10,859 nucleotides of DNA from Fluviibacter sp964498255 (GTDB taxonomy: Bacteria; Pseudomonadota; Gammaproteobacteria; Burkholderiales; Rhodocyclaceae): the NCBI GenBank assembly GCA_964498255.1, contig CAZCGW010000039.1, positions 1-10,859 on the forward strand. Direction: 5' to 3'. The notes under the pieces are model-generated. The model saw only the letters and a program-made list of their open reading frames with translations. It searched no databases and had not been told where the DNA came from. The position numbers were made by a program, and so were the translations under genes. Shown one piece after another: positions 1-6,538 of this stretch. Each line of letters begins with the position of its first letter. Position 1 is the first letter of the stretch.

Positions 1-123
1 GATATGTTATTCAACCAACCCTTCATGAGCCTGACTTATGCAGACCTTCCCTAGAAAAACGCACCCAACTGAATTGGTGCACAAATGTTCGTTTGTGCAA
101 CGCCATTCTGCCAGGGAGTCACG
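1..123 (+). other. Inner transposon region upstream of tnpA, no identifiable tnpR
   Basis: An open frame without a start in view enters from the window edge and stops at TAG 52-54, its last residues reading MSLTYADLP. It may be the tail of an upstream gene but is too short to identify. Tn21 itself has tnpR directly upstream of tnpA, and no resolvase C-terminus is recognisable here. Positions 55-123 contain two overlapping inverted repeats and the tnpA ribosome binding site AGGGAG (113-118). A res site could lie here or further left, but no subsite can be assigned with confidence. Confidence 0.3.
79..98. repeat. 7-bp perfect inverted repeat upstream of tnpA
   Basis: GCACAAA (79-85) and TTTGTGC (92-98) form a perfect stem around a 6-nt loop. 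A second, weaker stem, GCACC (61-65) with GGTGC (76-80), shares bases 79-80, so the two cannot form fully at once. They lie 26-63 nt upstream of the tnpA start and could be part of a recombination site, an operator or a leader structure. The sequence alone does not decide between these. Confidence 0.4.
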
Positions 124-3093
124 ATGCCGCGCCGCTCAATTCTGTCTGCCGCCGAGAAGCAAAATCTGCTGGCATTACCGGATACCAAGGACGAGTTGAT
201 CCGTCACTACACCTTCAGCGATGCAGACTTGAACATTATTCGGCAGCGACGCGGTTCAGTGAACCGATTGGGATTTGCCGTGCAGCTCTGCTACATGCGA
301 TACCCAGGCGTAATGCTGGGCATGCATGATGATCCGTTGCCGCATCTATTAAAACTTGTGGCAAATCAGCTCAAGATGCCACCCGATATGTGGCAGAACT
401 ACGGCCAACGCGAACAAACTCGACGCGAGCACTTGGTTGAACTGCAAACGGCGTTCGGATTTCAGCCTTTCAGCACCGCCAACCACTATCGGGCAGCAGT
501 ACATGGCCTGAACGAGTTGGCTTGGCAAACCGACAAGGGCTTTGTGTTGGCAACAGATCTGGTCGACGGGCTGCGCCGCAAGAGCATCCTACTTCCCTCT
601 GCCGATGTGATTGAACGCATCTGCGCTGAAGCGATCACTCGCGCCAACAGGCGCATCTATGCTGCCATGACAGAACCGTTATCAGACTCGCATCGGCGGC
701 AACTCGACGGTCTACTCAAACGCAGGGATAACGGCTCAACGACTTGGCTGGCCTGGTTGCGCCAGTCACCGGCCAGGCCGAATTCACGGCACATGCTCGA
801 ACACATCGAGCGTCTTAAAACCTGGCAGGCACTTGACCTGCCGACTGGCATTGAGCAACAAGTGCATCAAAACCGCTTACTCAAGATCTCTCGAGAGGGT
901 GGTCAAATGACACCAGCCGACTTGGCCAAGTTTGAAGCGCAGCGGCGCTATGCGACCTTGGTAGCCATCGCTATTGATGGAATGGCTACGGTCACTGACG
1001 AAATCATCGATCTGCACGACCGCATTCTGGGCAAGCTGTTCAATGACGCCAAGAAAAGACATCAGCAGCAGTTCCAGGCATCCGGCAAAGCGATCAATGC
1101 CAAGGTGCAACTATTTGGCCGCATTGGCCAAGCACTCATCGAGGCGAAACAATCAGGCAAAGATCCCTTCGCCGCCATCGAAGCCGTCATGTCCTGGGAT
1201 GCATTCACCGAGAGCGTCACCGAAGCGCAAAAGCTCGCTCAACCTGAAGACTTTGATTTCTTGCGTCGCATTGGAGAAAGCTACGCCACGCTGCGTCGGT
1301 ATGCACCGGAATTTCTCGACGTTCTCAAACTGCGTGCTGCTCCAGCAGCCAAGAATGTACTCGATGCGATTGATGTACTGCGCGGCATGAATAGTGACAA
1401 TGCGCGTAAATTGCCTGCCGATGCGCCGACCGATTTCATCAAATCACGCTGGCAGAAACTAGTCGTGACTGACACTGGTATCGACCGGCGTTATTACGAG
1501 TTGTGCGCATTGTCGGAGATGAAAAACGCACTGCGCTCTGGCGACATCTGGGTACAAGGCTCGCGCCAGTTCAAGGACTTCGAGGAATACTTGGTGCCCC
1601 CGGCAAAATTTGTCAGCCTTAAGCAGCGCAGTGAATTGCCGCTGGCCGTAGCGACCGATTGCGATCAATATCTGCATGAGCGGCTGACATTGCTGGAGAC
1701 TCAGCTTGCTACCGCTAATCGCATGGCACAGGCCAACGAGCTGCCGGATGCCATCATCACGGCGTCGGGTCTGAAGATCACGCCGCTCGATGCAGCGGTA
1801 CCCGAAACCGCGCAAACACTGATTGACCAAACGGCGGCGACCCTGCCGCACGTCAAAATCACTGAATTGCTGTTGGAGGTCGACGAATGGACTGGCTTTA
1901 CGCGTCATTTTGCGCACTTGAAATCGGGCGATGTGGCCAAGGACAAGAGCTTATTGCTGACCACGATCCTCGCCGATGCGATCAATCTGGGGCTCACCAA
2001 AATGGCCGAGTCATGCCCCGGTACGACTTACGCCAAACTTGCATGGCTGCAGGCCTGGCACATCCGCGATGAAACCTATGGGGCAGCGCTGGCTGACTTG
2101 GTCAATGCACAGTTTCGCCACCCGTTTGCTGAACACTGGGGTGATGGCACCACCTCATCGTCGGATGGGCAGAACTTCCGTACCGGCAGCAAGGCCGAAA
2201 GCACCGGTCACATCAACCCGAAATACGGCAACAGCCCAGGGCGAACGTTCTATACCCACATCTCCGACCAGTATGCGCCATTCCATACCAAGGTCATCAA
2301 TGTCGGGGTGCGAGACTCCACCTACGTACTCGATGGCTTGCTATATCACGAGTCCGACCTGCGCATTGAGGAGCATTACACCGACACGGCAGGTTTCACC
2401 GATCACGTTTTTGGCCTGATGCATCTTTTGGGCTTTCGTTTTGCGCCGCGTATCCGCGACCTGGGCGACACCAAGCTCTACATCCCGAATGGCGATACTG
2501 CCTATGACGGGCTGAAACCTATGATCGGCGGTACGCTCAACATCAAGCATGTCCGTGCCCATTGGGATGAAATTCTCCGGTTGGCCACATCGATCAAGCA
2601 GGGCACGGTGACGGCCTCGCTGATGCTCAGAAAACTCGGGAGTTACCCGCGTCAAAACGGCCTAGCCATTGCCCTGCGCGAGTTGGGTCGTATCGAGCGC
2701 ACGCTATTCATTCTTGATTGGTTGCAGAGCGTCGAGCTGCGCCGCCGCGTGCATGCCGGACTAAACAAGGGCGAGGCGCGTAACGCGCTGGCCAGAGCGG
2801 TGTTCTTCAACCGGCTGGGCGAAATCCGCGACCGCAGCTTTGAGCAGCAGCGCTACCGAGCCAGCGGCCTCAACCTGGTAACAGCCGCCATCGTTCTTTG
2901 GAACACGGTTTACCTCGAGCGCGCCACGAATGCCTTGTGTAGTCATGGCCAGCCGGTCGATGATGCGCTGTTGCAGTATCTGTCGCCGCTCGGCTGGGAG
3001 CACATCAACCTAACCGGCGATTACCTCTGGCGCAGCAGGGCCAAGGTCGGCGCGGGGAAATTTAGGCCACTACGGCCATTGCAACCGGTTTAA
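124..3093 (+). CDS. tnpA: Tn3-family transposase TnpA, Tn21 subgroup
   Basis: This 989-residue DDE transposase catalyses replicative (cointegrate) transposition by acting at the 38-bp terminal repeats. The start at 124 (MPRRSILSAAEKQ) is preferred over an in-frame ATG at 85. It has AGGGAG five bases upstream, and its N-terminus and length match Tn21/Tn501-type transposases (about 988 aa). The N-terminal half (about residues 1-600) corresponds to the DNA-binding and regulatory part. The C-terminal catalytic part contains SSSDGQ (D681), HYTDTAG (D754) and NKGEARN (E884), assigned as the DDE triad by comparison with remembered family sequences. No frameshift or internal stop is seen, so it looks intact and probably active. 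The TAA stop lies inside the adjacent terminal repeat, as in other Tn21-subgroup elements. Whether the transposon can resolve cointegrates depends on a tnpR/res outside this window. Confidence 0.97.
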   Translation: MPRRSILSAAEKQNLLALPDTKDELIRHYTFSDADLNIIRQRRGSVNRLGFAVQLCYMRYPGVMLGMHDDPLPHLLKLVANQLKMPPDMWQNYGQREQTRREHLVELQTAFGFQPFSTANHYRAAVHGLNELAWQTDKGFVLATDLVDGLRRKSILLPSADVIERICAEAITRANRRIYAAMTEPLSDSHRRQLDGLLKRRDNGSTTWLAWLRQSPARPNSRHMLEHIERLKTWQALDLPTGIEQQVHQNRLLKISREGGQMTPADLAKFEAQRRYATLVAIAIDGMATVTDEIIDLHDRILGKLFNDAKKRHQQQFQASGKAINAKVQLFGRIGQALIEAKQSGKDPFAAIEAVMSWDAFTESVTEAQKLAQPEDFDFLRRIGESYATLRRYAPEFLDVLKLRAAPAAKNVLDAIDVLRGMNSDNARKLPADAPTDFIKSRWQKLVVTDTGIDRRYYELCALSEMKNALRSGDIWVQGSRQFKDFEEYLVPPAKFVSLKQRSELPLAVATDCDQYLHERLTLLETQLATANRMAQANELPDAIITASGLKITPLDAAVPETAQTLIDQTAATLPHVKITELLLEVDEWTGFTRHFAHLKSGDVAKDKSLLLTTILADAINLGLTKMAESCPGTTYAKLAWLQAWHIRDETYGAALADLVNAQFRHPFAEHWGDGTTSSSDGQNFRTGSKAESTGHINPKYGNSPGRTFYTHISDQYAPFHTKVINVGVRDSTYVLDGLLYHESDLRIEEHYTDTAGFTDHVFGLMHLLGFRFAPRIRDLGDTKLYIPNGDTAYDGLKPMIGGTLNIKHVRAHWDEILRLATSIKQGTVTASLMLRKLGSYPRQNGLAIALRELGRIERTLFILDWLQSVELRRRVHAGLNKGEARNALARAVFFNRLGEIRDRSFEQQRYRASGLNLVTAAIVLWNTVYLERATNALCSHGQPVDDALLQYLSPLGWEHINLTGDYLWRSRAKVGAGKFRPLRPLQPV

Positions 3094-3126
3094 CGTGCTT
3101 TAAATTCCGTTTTCTGAAGCGACCCC
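3089..3126 (-). repeat. 38-bp terminal inverted repeat of the Tn3-family transposon
   Basis: Read on the minus strand this begins GGGGTCGCTTCAGAAAACGG and ends with AAAGCACGTTAAA. It matches the known Tn21/Tn501 38-bp end (GGGGTC, CAGAAAACGGAA and AAAGCACG blocks). The tnpA stop codon TAA (3091-3093) is inside it. The five bases just outside are GACAG (3127-3131). Finding the same five bases outside the other end would confirm the target duplication. Confidence 0.93.
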
Positions 3127-3192
3127 GACAGGAGACCTGCCGTTCATTCAACTAAAGTTGTATCAATGCCGACATTCAGGGTTTTCTGAAGC
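3109..3192 (+). repeat. 12-bp direct repeat GTTTTCTGAAGC, part of the Tn end core
   Basis: GTTTTCTGAAGC occurs at 3109-3120 inside the transposon end and again at 3181-3192, 72 bp further on and outside the transposon. The flanking GGGG and AAAGCACG blocks are missing from the second copy. It is therefore at most a relic of another Tn3-type end, or a chance match. Confidence 0.35.
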
Positions 3193-3197
3193 TGTCC

Positions 3198-3235
3198 ATG
3201 AAAAATCACCTGACCAGTTTGCATAGATTTTTCAT
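3198..3235. repeat. 10-bp perfect inverted repeat upstream of the split regulator
   Basis: ATGAAAAATC (3198-3207) and GATTTTTCAT (3226-3235) are exact reverse complements around an 18-nt spacer. It lies about 60-100 bp upstream of the XRE start and could be an operator or a cruciform. No T-tract follows the stem directly on the plus strand, so a terminator is less likely. Confidence 0.5.
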
Positions 3236-3245
3236 TTTCCCACAG

Positions 3246-3261
3246 GTATCCATGCGGATAC
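3246..3261. repeat. 6-bp inverted repeat GTATCC / GGATAC
   Basis: GTATCC (3246-3251) and GGATAC (3256-3261) flank the four bases ATGC. It is 36 bp upstream of the XRE start codon, so it is a possible regulator binding site. No protein can be named. Confidence 0.35.
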
Positions 3262-3277
3262 ACTGCCATCTTTTACT

Positions 3278-3295
3278 TTAATCGTATTGGATTAA
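3278..3295. promoter_or_regulatory. Candidate autoregulatory operator of the XRE gene
   Basis: TTAATC (3278-3283) and GATTAA (3290-3295) form a perfect dyad around GTATTG and end one base before the ATG at 3297. XRE/Cro-CI-type proteins bind such dyads and commonly repress their own promoters. The binding itself is inferred. Position and symmetry are what is seen. Confidence 0.4.
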
Positions 3296-3296
3296 T

Positions 3297-3411
3297 ATGG
3301 ATTGCCAGAACGAACAACTGCTTGGAAGCCATCTCCGCAAACGGCGTACTGCAACATCCCGCAAATGCTCCGATGTCGCTAACCCCGCCGGAATTTCTCC
3401 TAGCTATTACT
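3297..3411 (+). pseudogene. XRE-family HTH regulator, N-terminal part (interrupted)
   Basis: The frame starts at ATG 3297 and reads LGSHLRKRRTAT..SDVANPAGISPSYY, the helix-turn-helix of a Cro/CI (XRE) DNA-binding domain, then runs into the inserted element at 3412. In-frame translation continues eight residues into the insertion and stops at TGA 3432-3434, giving a 45-aa product without the end of the HTH domain or the C-terminus. The rest of the gene lies at 6547-6797. Joining 3411 to 6547 keeps the frame and gives ISPSYYSAIEN, the usual continuation of this motif. There is no clear Shine-Dalgarno. A dyad abutting the start suggests autoregulation. The intact protein would have been 121 aa. 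The regulated genes are unknown. Confidence 0.85.
3404..3411. repeat. Left 8-bp target site duplication CTATTACT
   Basis: CTATTACT directly abuts the left end of the insertion and is repeated exactly at 6539-6546 against the right end. Eight-base duplications are typical of ISL3-family insertion. Confidence 0.9.
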
Positions 3412-3436
3412 GGGTATCCGTAATTCGTGATTGAAA
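3412..3436 (+). repeat. Left terminal inverted repeat of the ISL3 element
   Basis: It begins GGGTATCCGTAATTCG and ends GATTGAAA. The right end, read on the opposite strand, matches at 21 of 25 positions. The transposase stop codon is five bases inside it. Confidence 0.9.
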
Positions 3437-3441
3437 CGGGG

Positions 3442-4782
3442 TTACAGGATACCTTCCTCGATCATTCGGACCAGTGTTGAAATGTCTGGCCCGTAGTTCA
3501 CTTCTTTGGATTGGGTTGGCTGTTGATTGAAGGTGCCATACCCGATCATGCCGATAGCGTCGGCACCGATCTCATCCGAGCGTCGGCGCTCGAACTTCGG
3601 GCGAATGTTCTGCTTCTTGAAAGCACCTTCTGCAAAGAGGATCTTGGCGCGCAGCGCTTCAAAGCTGTAGCCTCGGCCAAGGCGATTCATGACCCGGATT
3701 AGGTTGTTCAGGCTCTCGGTGTAAGCATTGGTGACCGGGTGATCGAAGTAGTTAAGGATGTACGGCTGCCAGTTGCTCCAGGCACGAATCAGATCTGCGT
3801 AGGCCTCACGAACGTCAGGACCAACGGATTTTTCCCAGGCGGTATAGCGCTGGAGTGCATCAGCCTTTGTTTGGGCATCGTAGATCCCGAAGAATTGCTC
3901 TTTCAGGCGATAGGCCTGTCCGAGTTCGGGGTAATTCTGAATCCAGCCGGAGAGCGTGAGGCTTTCCTGATCACTGAGGTCTTTTTCGCGCTTGAGCAGC
4001 ACGAAGCGGTCGTGCAACAGGCCCCGGCGCTGTTTTGAGGTCAGAGTTTCTCTGTAGCCCTTGCGGATACCCTCCATGGCGTTATTGGCCATGCGCAGGA
4101 CGTGGAACTTATCAATGATGATCCTGGCTTGCGGTAATACGGCTTCGACGGCATCCCGGTAGGGTTTCCACATATCCATGGCCACGTACTGCACCTGGTC
4201 GCGCCCTTCCAGGTGCGACAGGTAATGCACCATGGTGTCTTTGTTCCGGTTATGCAGTAACTCGACGATGGTGTTGTTCTGGATATTGGCGATAACGCCA
4301 CGGGGTCGGATGAGGTGGATCTCATCGATGCCGATCCACTTGGGTGTCTCGAAGCGGATCTTCTCGCTCAGTGCCGCTATATAGTCCTTGAAGATCAGGC
4401 GGACGGTTCCCTCAACACAGCCGACTTCTTCGGCAATGCTGACGAAGGTACGTTTGACGGCCTGATGGCCGATCCAGGCTACCAGCCGATCCGTCATACT
4501 CCGTTTGGCATTAACGCCTGGTAGCGCTTCATAGAAGGTCTTCTGGCAGGCCTTGCAGCGGAAGCGCCGTGTCTTGATGTAGATTCCGACTCGTTTTCCA
4601 TGGATCGGCAGATCACGCACCATCTGTTCTCGCCGGCCGAAGCCGTCCACTTGCCTGTATTGGCAATGAGGACAGGCCTCAACGGGTACGGTGCTGATGG
4701 CATCGATATGGTAATCGTGTTCAGAATCCTGAACAGACACCACCTCGAAGCCAGGGAGGTTTAACAGGTCATGCGTGGGCAT
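3442..4782 (-). CDS. tnpA: ISL3-family transposase
   Basis: This 446-aa protein is the expected length for an ISL3 transposase and shows the family layout. An N-terminal zinc ribbon has CPHC (C37, C40) and CKAC (C76, C79). A helix-turn-helix region follows at about residues 95-135 (SIAEEVGCVEGTVR). The catalytic core is of the DDE type, with likely residues D153 (WIGIDEIHL), D203 (VAMDMWKPYRD) and E356 (TNAYTESLNN). The terminal GRGYSFEALRAKILF motif is also typical. It would mobilise the element by recognising its 25-bp ends. The start ATG at 4782 has GAGGA five bases upstream. No stop or frameshift is seen, so it looks functional. It is transcribed toward the left end and away from the passengers' promoter side, though on the same strand, so read-through from the passengers could raise its expression. 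Confidence 0.96.
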   Translation of the reverse strand: MPTHDLLNLPGFEVVSVQDSEHDYHIDAISTVPVEACPHCQYRQVDGFGRREQMVRDLPIHGKRVGIYIKTRRFRCKACQKTFYEALPGVNAKRSMTDRLVAWIGHQAVKRTFVSIAEEVGCVEGTVRLIFKDYIAALSEKIRFETPKWIGIDEIHLIRPRGVIANIQNNTIVELLHNRNKDTMVHYLSHLEGRDQVQYVAMDMWKPYRDAVEAVLPQARIIIDKFHVLRMANNAMEGIRKGYRETLTSKQRRGLLHDRFVLLKREKDLSDQESLTLSGWIQNYPELGQAYRLKEQFFGIYDAQTKADALQRYTAWEKSVGPDVREAYADLIRAWSNWQPYILNYFDHPVTNAYTESLNNLIRVMNRLGRGYSFEALRAKILFAEGAFKKQNIRPKFERRRSDEIGADAIGMIGYGTFNQQPTQSKEVNYGPDISTLVRMIEEGIL

Positions 4783-4801
4783 GTAGTCCTCATCGCGGCA
4801 A

Positions 4802-4826
4802 CTTTCACAAGCGAATCCTAAAACCC
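4802..4826 (-). repeat. Candidate internal (ancestral) right end of the ISL3 element
   Basis: Read on the minus strand it starts GGGT and contains ATTCG and GAAA in the same order as the left end. It aligns to that end with one 1-base gap and several mismatches. It sits about 20 bp upstream of the transposase start. A simple IS from 3412 to 4826 would be 1415 bp, a normal ISL3 size. The match is weaker than for the outer end. Confidence 0.5.
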
Positions 4827-5177
4827 AGATGCCTTACGAGCCGCAAACCACCCCATTCCCAGAAGGTACGCAATTCCGGGTATCGCGAGAAAAAGCAACG
4901 CATACCCTATGCATACAAAACTTACTGCATTCCCAACCTTGGCGAGCTGATTGCTACCGTCTAAAGATTCACGGTTCAGTAACAGCGGGGGAAGAGCGAC
5001 ACCGCCGACGAAAATGAGCGCGACCGCCGCCCAGCCAAGCCCCATCGAGTGCTCGGCAAGCCATGGGCTATATGCAGCGATAGCTGCAACGAAATTCGGG
5101 TCAGCGGAGAATCCTTTGACGAGCGCTCCTGCCAACCCAGTAATTACGAAAATTGTGATGAGCCCAAGAAATTCCAT
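4818..5177 (-). CDS. Small membrane protein, passenger of the ISL3 element
   Basis: No family is recognised for this 119-aa protein. Three hydrophobic stretches are visible at about residues 3-22 (LITIFVITGLAGALV), 47-68 (GWAAVALIFVGGVALPPLL) and 84-111 (AVSFVCIGYALLFLAIPGIAYLL), so it is probably an inner-membrane protein. The second and third are joined by a polar loop. The start at 5177 has a good ribosome binding site (AAGGGG, about seven bases upstream). Its last codons and TAG stop (GGG TTT TAG) fall inside the candidate internal IS end at 4802-4826. The natural C-terminus may therefore have been cut when the IS joined this sequence, with the IS supplying the last residues GF and the stop. 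It follows the frameshifted gene on the same strand after a 49-bp gap. Confidence 0.7.
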   Translation of the reverse strand: MEFLGLITIFVITGLAGALVKGFSADPNFVAAIAAYSPWLAEHSMGLGWAAVALIFVGGVALPPLLLNRESLDGSNQLAKVGNAVSFVCIGYALLFLAIPGIAYLLGMGWFAARKASGF

Positions 5178-5226
5178 GATGTATCCCCTTTATTGTCTTG
5201 TGTAATTGTCAGACGGATTTATGTTG

Positions 5227-5926
5227 CTATGCGCTATTACGAAACTGCTCTGACTTCGGGGCGGTGTATCGACCTGAAAGAACAGCGAGGCCAAAATCAG
5301 TATTTTCGTAATACCCAGCCGAGCAATGACGAAGTAGCCCGATTTCAGATAGCCGTTTCATCATTTTTTTCGGAACGTCATGGCCTTCACCGTCTTGCGC
5401 ACATTCACTAAATCGTCGAAATGCTGACATTTCATCGTCAGTTATCAGAACTGGTGGCGATGCATCGGGCACCTGCTGAACAGGGGCGGTGTAGATTTGA
5501 ACGTAGTCATCACCAATCCAAGCAAAATACTTGTCGCCACGTTTGTAAACGTTTTCAACGTGAATCGGTGCCTGATCTAATGCCCACTGTCTTGCGGCTT
5601 CGATGCCCCAGCAGAAGAATCCGAAGTAAGTAGCCGATTCGGATACTGTCCACGGGTCGTCAGGATTTTTTAATTCTTGCTTAAGAAAATCCCACGCTTT
5701 CTTTTTTGCTTCTGGCGACCACCCCACCGGCTCTTGCATAGGCTGTGGGGTGGCAAGATCTGCTTGTGGTGGTAAGGCGTCTGCTATCTCTTACTTGCTC
5801 ATCGGTTAGGTATGAACACGCGAGTTCAAGCGCCTTGTTGTAATGCCGTTCTTGGCTAACAAAGTGTTTCACAAACGTGAATGACGAAGACCCCCGTCTT
5901 TCCAATTCCAGTGCTTTTGTAGCCAT
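5227..5926 (-). pseudogene. Unknown phage-like gene broken by a frameshift near 5790
   Basis: Two minus-strand frames meet here. The first starts at ATG 5926 with AAGGA seven bases upstream and reads MATKALELERRGSSS through YLTDEQV (45 codons, to 5792). The second is open from 5790 to the stop at 5227 and reads EIADALPPQADLATPQPMQEPVGW, then about 165 more residues ending in a winged-helix-like segment (VPKKMMKRLSEIGLLRHCSAGYYENTDFG). An ATG at 5739 in the second frame has no ribosome binding site, and coding-like sequence continues upstream of it. One extra base, or two missing bases, in the GTAAGAGATAG run explains the break. The repaired protein would be about 232 aa. The family is not recognised. 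The composition resembles small accessory phage proteins. Programmed frameshifting or a sequencing error cannot be excluded. Confidence 0.6.
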
Positions 5927-5963
5927 TTCTATTTCCTTGTTATCTATGTTTTGACGCATCGCG

Positions 5964-6167
5964 TCACCGGATTTCAATCACGGAATACGGATGCACGAAT
6001 TTCTCAGACGCTGTGCGTCGAGCCGTCGCAGTTCTTCTTGCGTGTGCCGCCTGCGGTTTCATATTTTGGTCACCATGGAAACGCATGTCCCACTCCCAAC
6101 GCTCAATCAGTTCCGGATCAGCAACCAGCCTTGTCTCAAGAAGGAACTGCTTTAGCAGGTCAGGCAT
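5964..6167 (-). CDS. Small hypothetical protein, passenger operon gene 2
   Basis: This 67-aa protein (MPDLLKQFLLETRLVADPELIERWEWDMRF) is of unknown function. The start ATG at 6167 overlaps the stop of the upstream gene by eight bases (ATGCCTGA), and AAGGG lies about ten bases upstream, so the two are probably translationally coupled. The first 40 residues look like an amphipathic helical domain. After that come two arginine-threonine rich repeats (RRTATARRTASEK). The last residues, HPYSVIEIR, are encoded by a copy of the ISL3 end sequence (5972-5996). The present C-terminus may therefore come from an old element junction rather than the original gene. The next gene downstream starts at 5926, 37 bases after the stop. 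Confidence 0.6.
   Translation of the reverse strand: MPDLLKQFLLETRLVADPELIERWEWDMRFHGDQNMKPQAAHARRTATARRTASEKFVHPYSVIEIR
5972..5996 (-). repeat. Internal copy of the ISL3 terminal repeat
   Basis: Read on the minus strand it contains ATCCGTATTC and GTGATTGAAA and matches the left end at 21 of 25 positions. The outermost bases are GTG rather than GGG. The outer right end at 6514-6538 shares ATCCGTATTC and GATTGAAA with it. An element ending here would span 3412-5996 (2585 bp). No second copy of the target duplication lies beside it. Confidence 0.75.
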
Positions 6168-6384
6168 GCGCCGAACCCTTCAATTTGATGTCAATCAGAT
6201 TGTGATGCACCGCGGAGATTTTGGATTGAAAGTCTTTATGTTGCTTGAAAGCAATTGCTCCCGATCTCCAAGCCGCATGCGACAAACCCATTAGATAGCC
6301 AACTTGGAATTCCACGTTGGAACACCCGTTTTGGAGGTCAACAATTCCGTTTTCGATCTCGTTAACAGCGCCTTCCCAAACCAT
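6160..6384 (-). CDS. Small hypothetical protein, passenger operon gene 1
   Basis: This 74-aa protein starts MVWEGAVNEIENGIVDL and is of unknown function. The start at 6384 is chosen because a strong purine-rich ribosome binding site (GGGGGGAGGA) directly precedes it. A longer frame to 6423 exists, but it would begin upstream of that site, and its extra residues look like untranslated leader. The middle of the protein (VEFQVGYLMGLSHAAWRSGAIAF) is mildly hydrophobic and probably helical, with no clear membrane segment or signal peptide. It is the first gene after a sigma70-like promoter at 6436-6463 and overlaps the next gene by eight bases. It is probably the head of a passenger operon running toward the transposase. 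Confidence 0.65.
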   Translation of the reverse strand: MVWEGAVNEIENGIVDLQNGCSNVEFQVGYLMGLSHAAWRSGAIAFKQHKDFQSKISAVHHNLIDIKLKGSAHA

Positions 6385-6425
6385 ATTCCTCCCCCCTTGT
6401 TCAACCGATGGCTTCAACTGCACAT

Positions 6426-6441
6426 TACGATTTGTATCGTA
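6426..6441. promoter_or_regulatory. Palindromic operator candidate over the passenger promoter
   Basis: TACGAT (6426-6431) and ATCGTA (6436-6441) are perfect inverted arms around TTGT. The right arm is exactly the -10 box of the minus-strand promoter, and the left arm covers the expected transcription start. A dimeric repressor binding here would block transcription. No repressor gene is identified within the element. Confidence 0.5.
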
Positions 6442-6463
6442 GACGGAAAGCGGCGATTGTCAA
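6436..6463 (-). promoter_or_regulatory. Sigma70-like promoter of the passenger operon
   Basis: On the minus strand TTGACA (6458-6463) is followed after 16 bases by TACGAT (6436-6441). This is a perfect -35 box and a four-of-six -10 box. The expected start near 6429 leaves a leader of about 45 nt before the ATG at 6384. Confidence 0.6.
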
Positions 6464-6513
6464 CCTTGGAATGCGATTTGTTGTTTGTGCGTTTCTTGTT
6501 CGCGATTAGGGCC

Positions 6514-6538
6514 TTTCAATCGCAGAATACGGATACCC
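6514..6538 (-). repeat. Right terminal inverted repeat of the ISL3 element
   Basis: Read on the minus strand it begins GGGTATCCGTATTC and ends GATTGAAA, matching the left end at 21 of 25 positions. It is directly followed by the second copy of CTATTACT. Confidence 0.9.

Larger units (their letters stand above)
3412..6538. mobile_element. Passenger-carrying ISL3-family element, 3127 bp
   Basis: The element is defined by two ends that match in inverted orientation at 21 of 25 positions (3412-3436 and 6514-6538, both starting GGGTATCCGTA), an exact 8-bp target duplication, and restoration of the interrupted XRE frame when it is removed. It holds one transposase gene near the left end. About 1.7 kb of passenger sequence follows: a small membrane protein, a frameshifted gene and two overlapping small genes, all on the minus strand like the transposase. 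A typical ISL3 element is about 1.3-1.6 kb, so this is twice the usual size. ISL3 elements carrying passenger genes are known (ISPpu12 is one). These passengers are not the metal-transport or lspA-type genes I associate with that element. Internal copies of the end sequence at 4802-4826 and 5972-5996 suggest stepwise growth. Confidence 0.9.

Noticed and set aside
85..123. Upstream ATG at 85 as the tnpA start
   Set aside because: It has no ribosome binding site, sits in a hairpin, and adds 13 residues absent from Tn21-type transposases. The ATG at 124 has AGGGAG correctly spaced.
3412..4826. Treating the insertion as a plain 1.4-kb ISL3 IS ending at 4826
   Set aside because: The eight bases beside 4826 (AGATGCCT) do not match the left flank CTATTACT, while those beside 6538 match exactly. 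The outer end was therefore used in the latest insertion.
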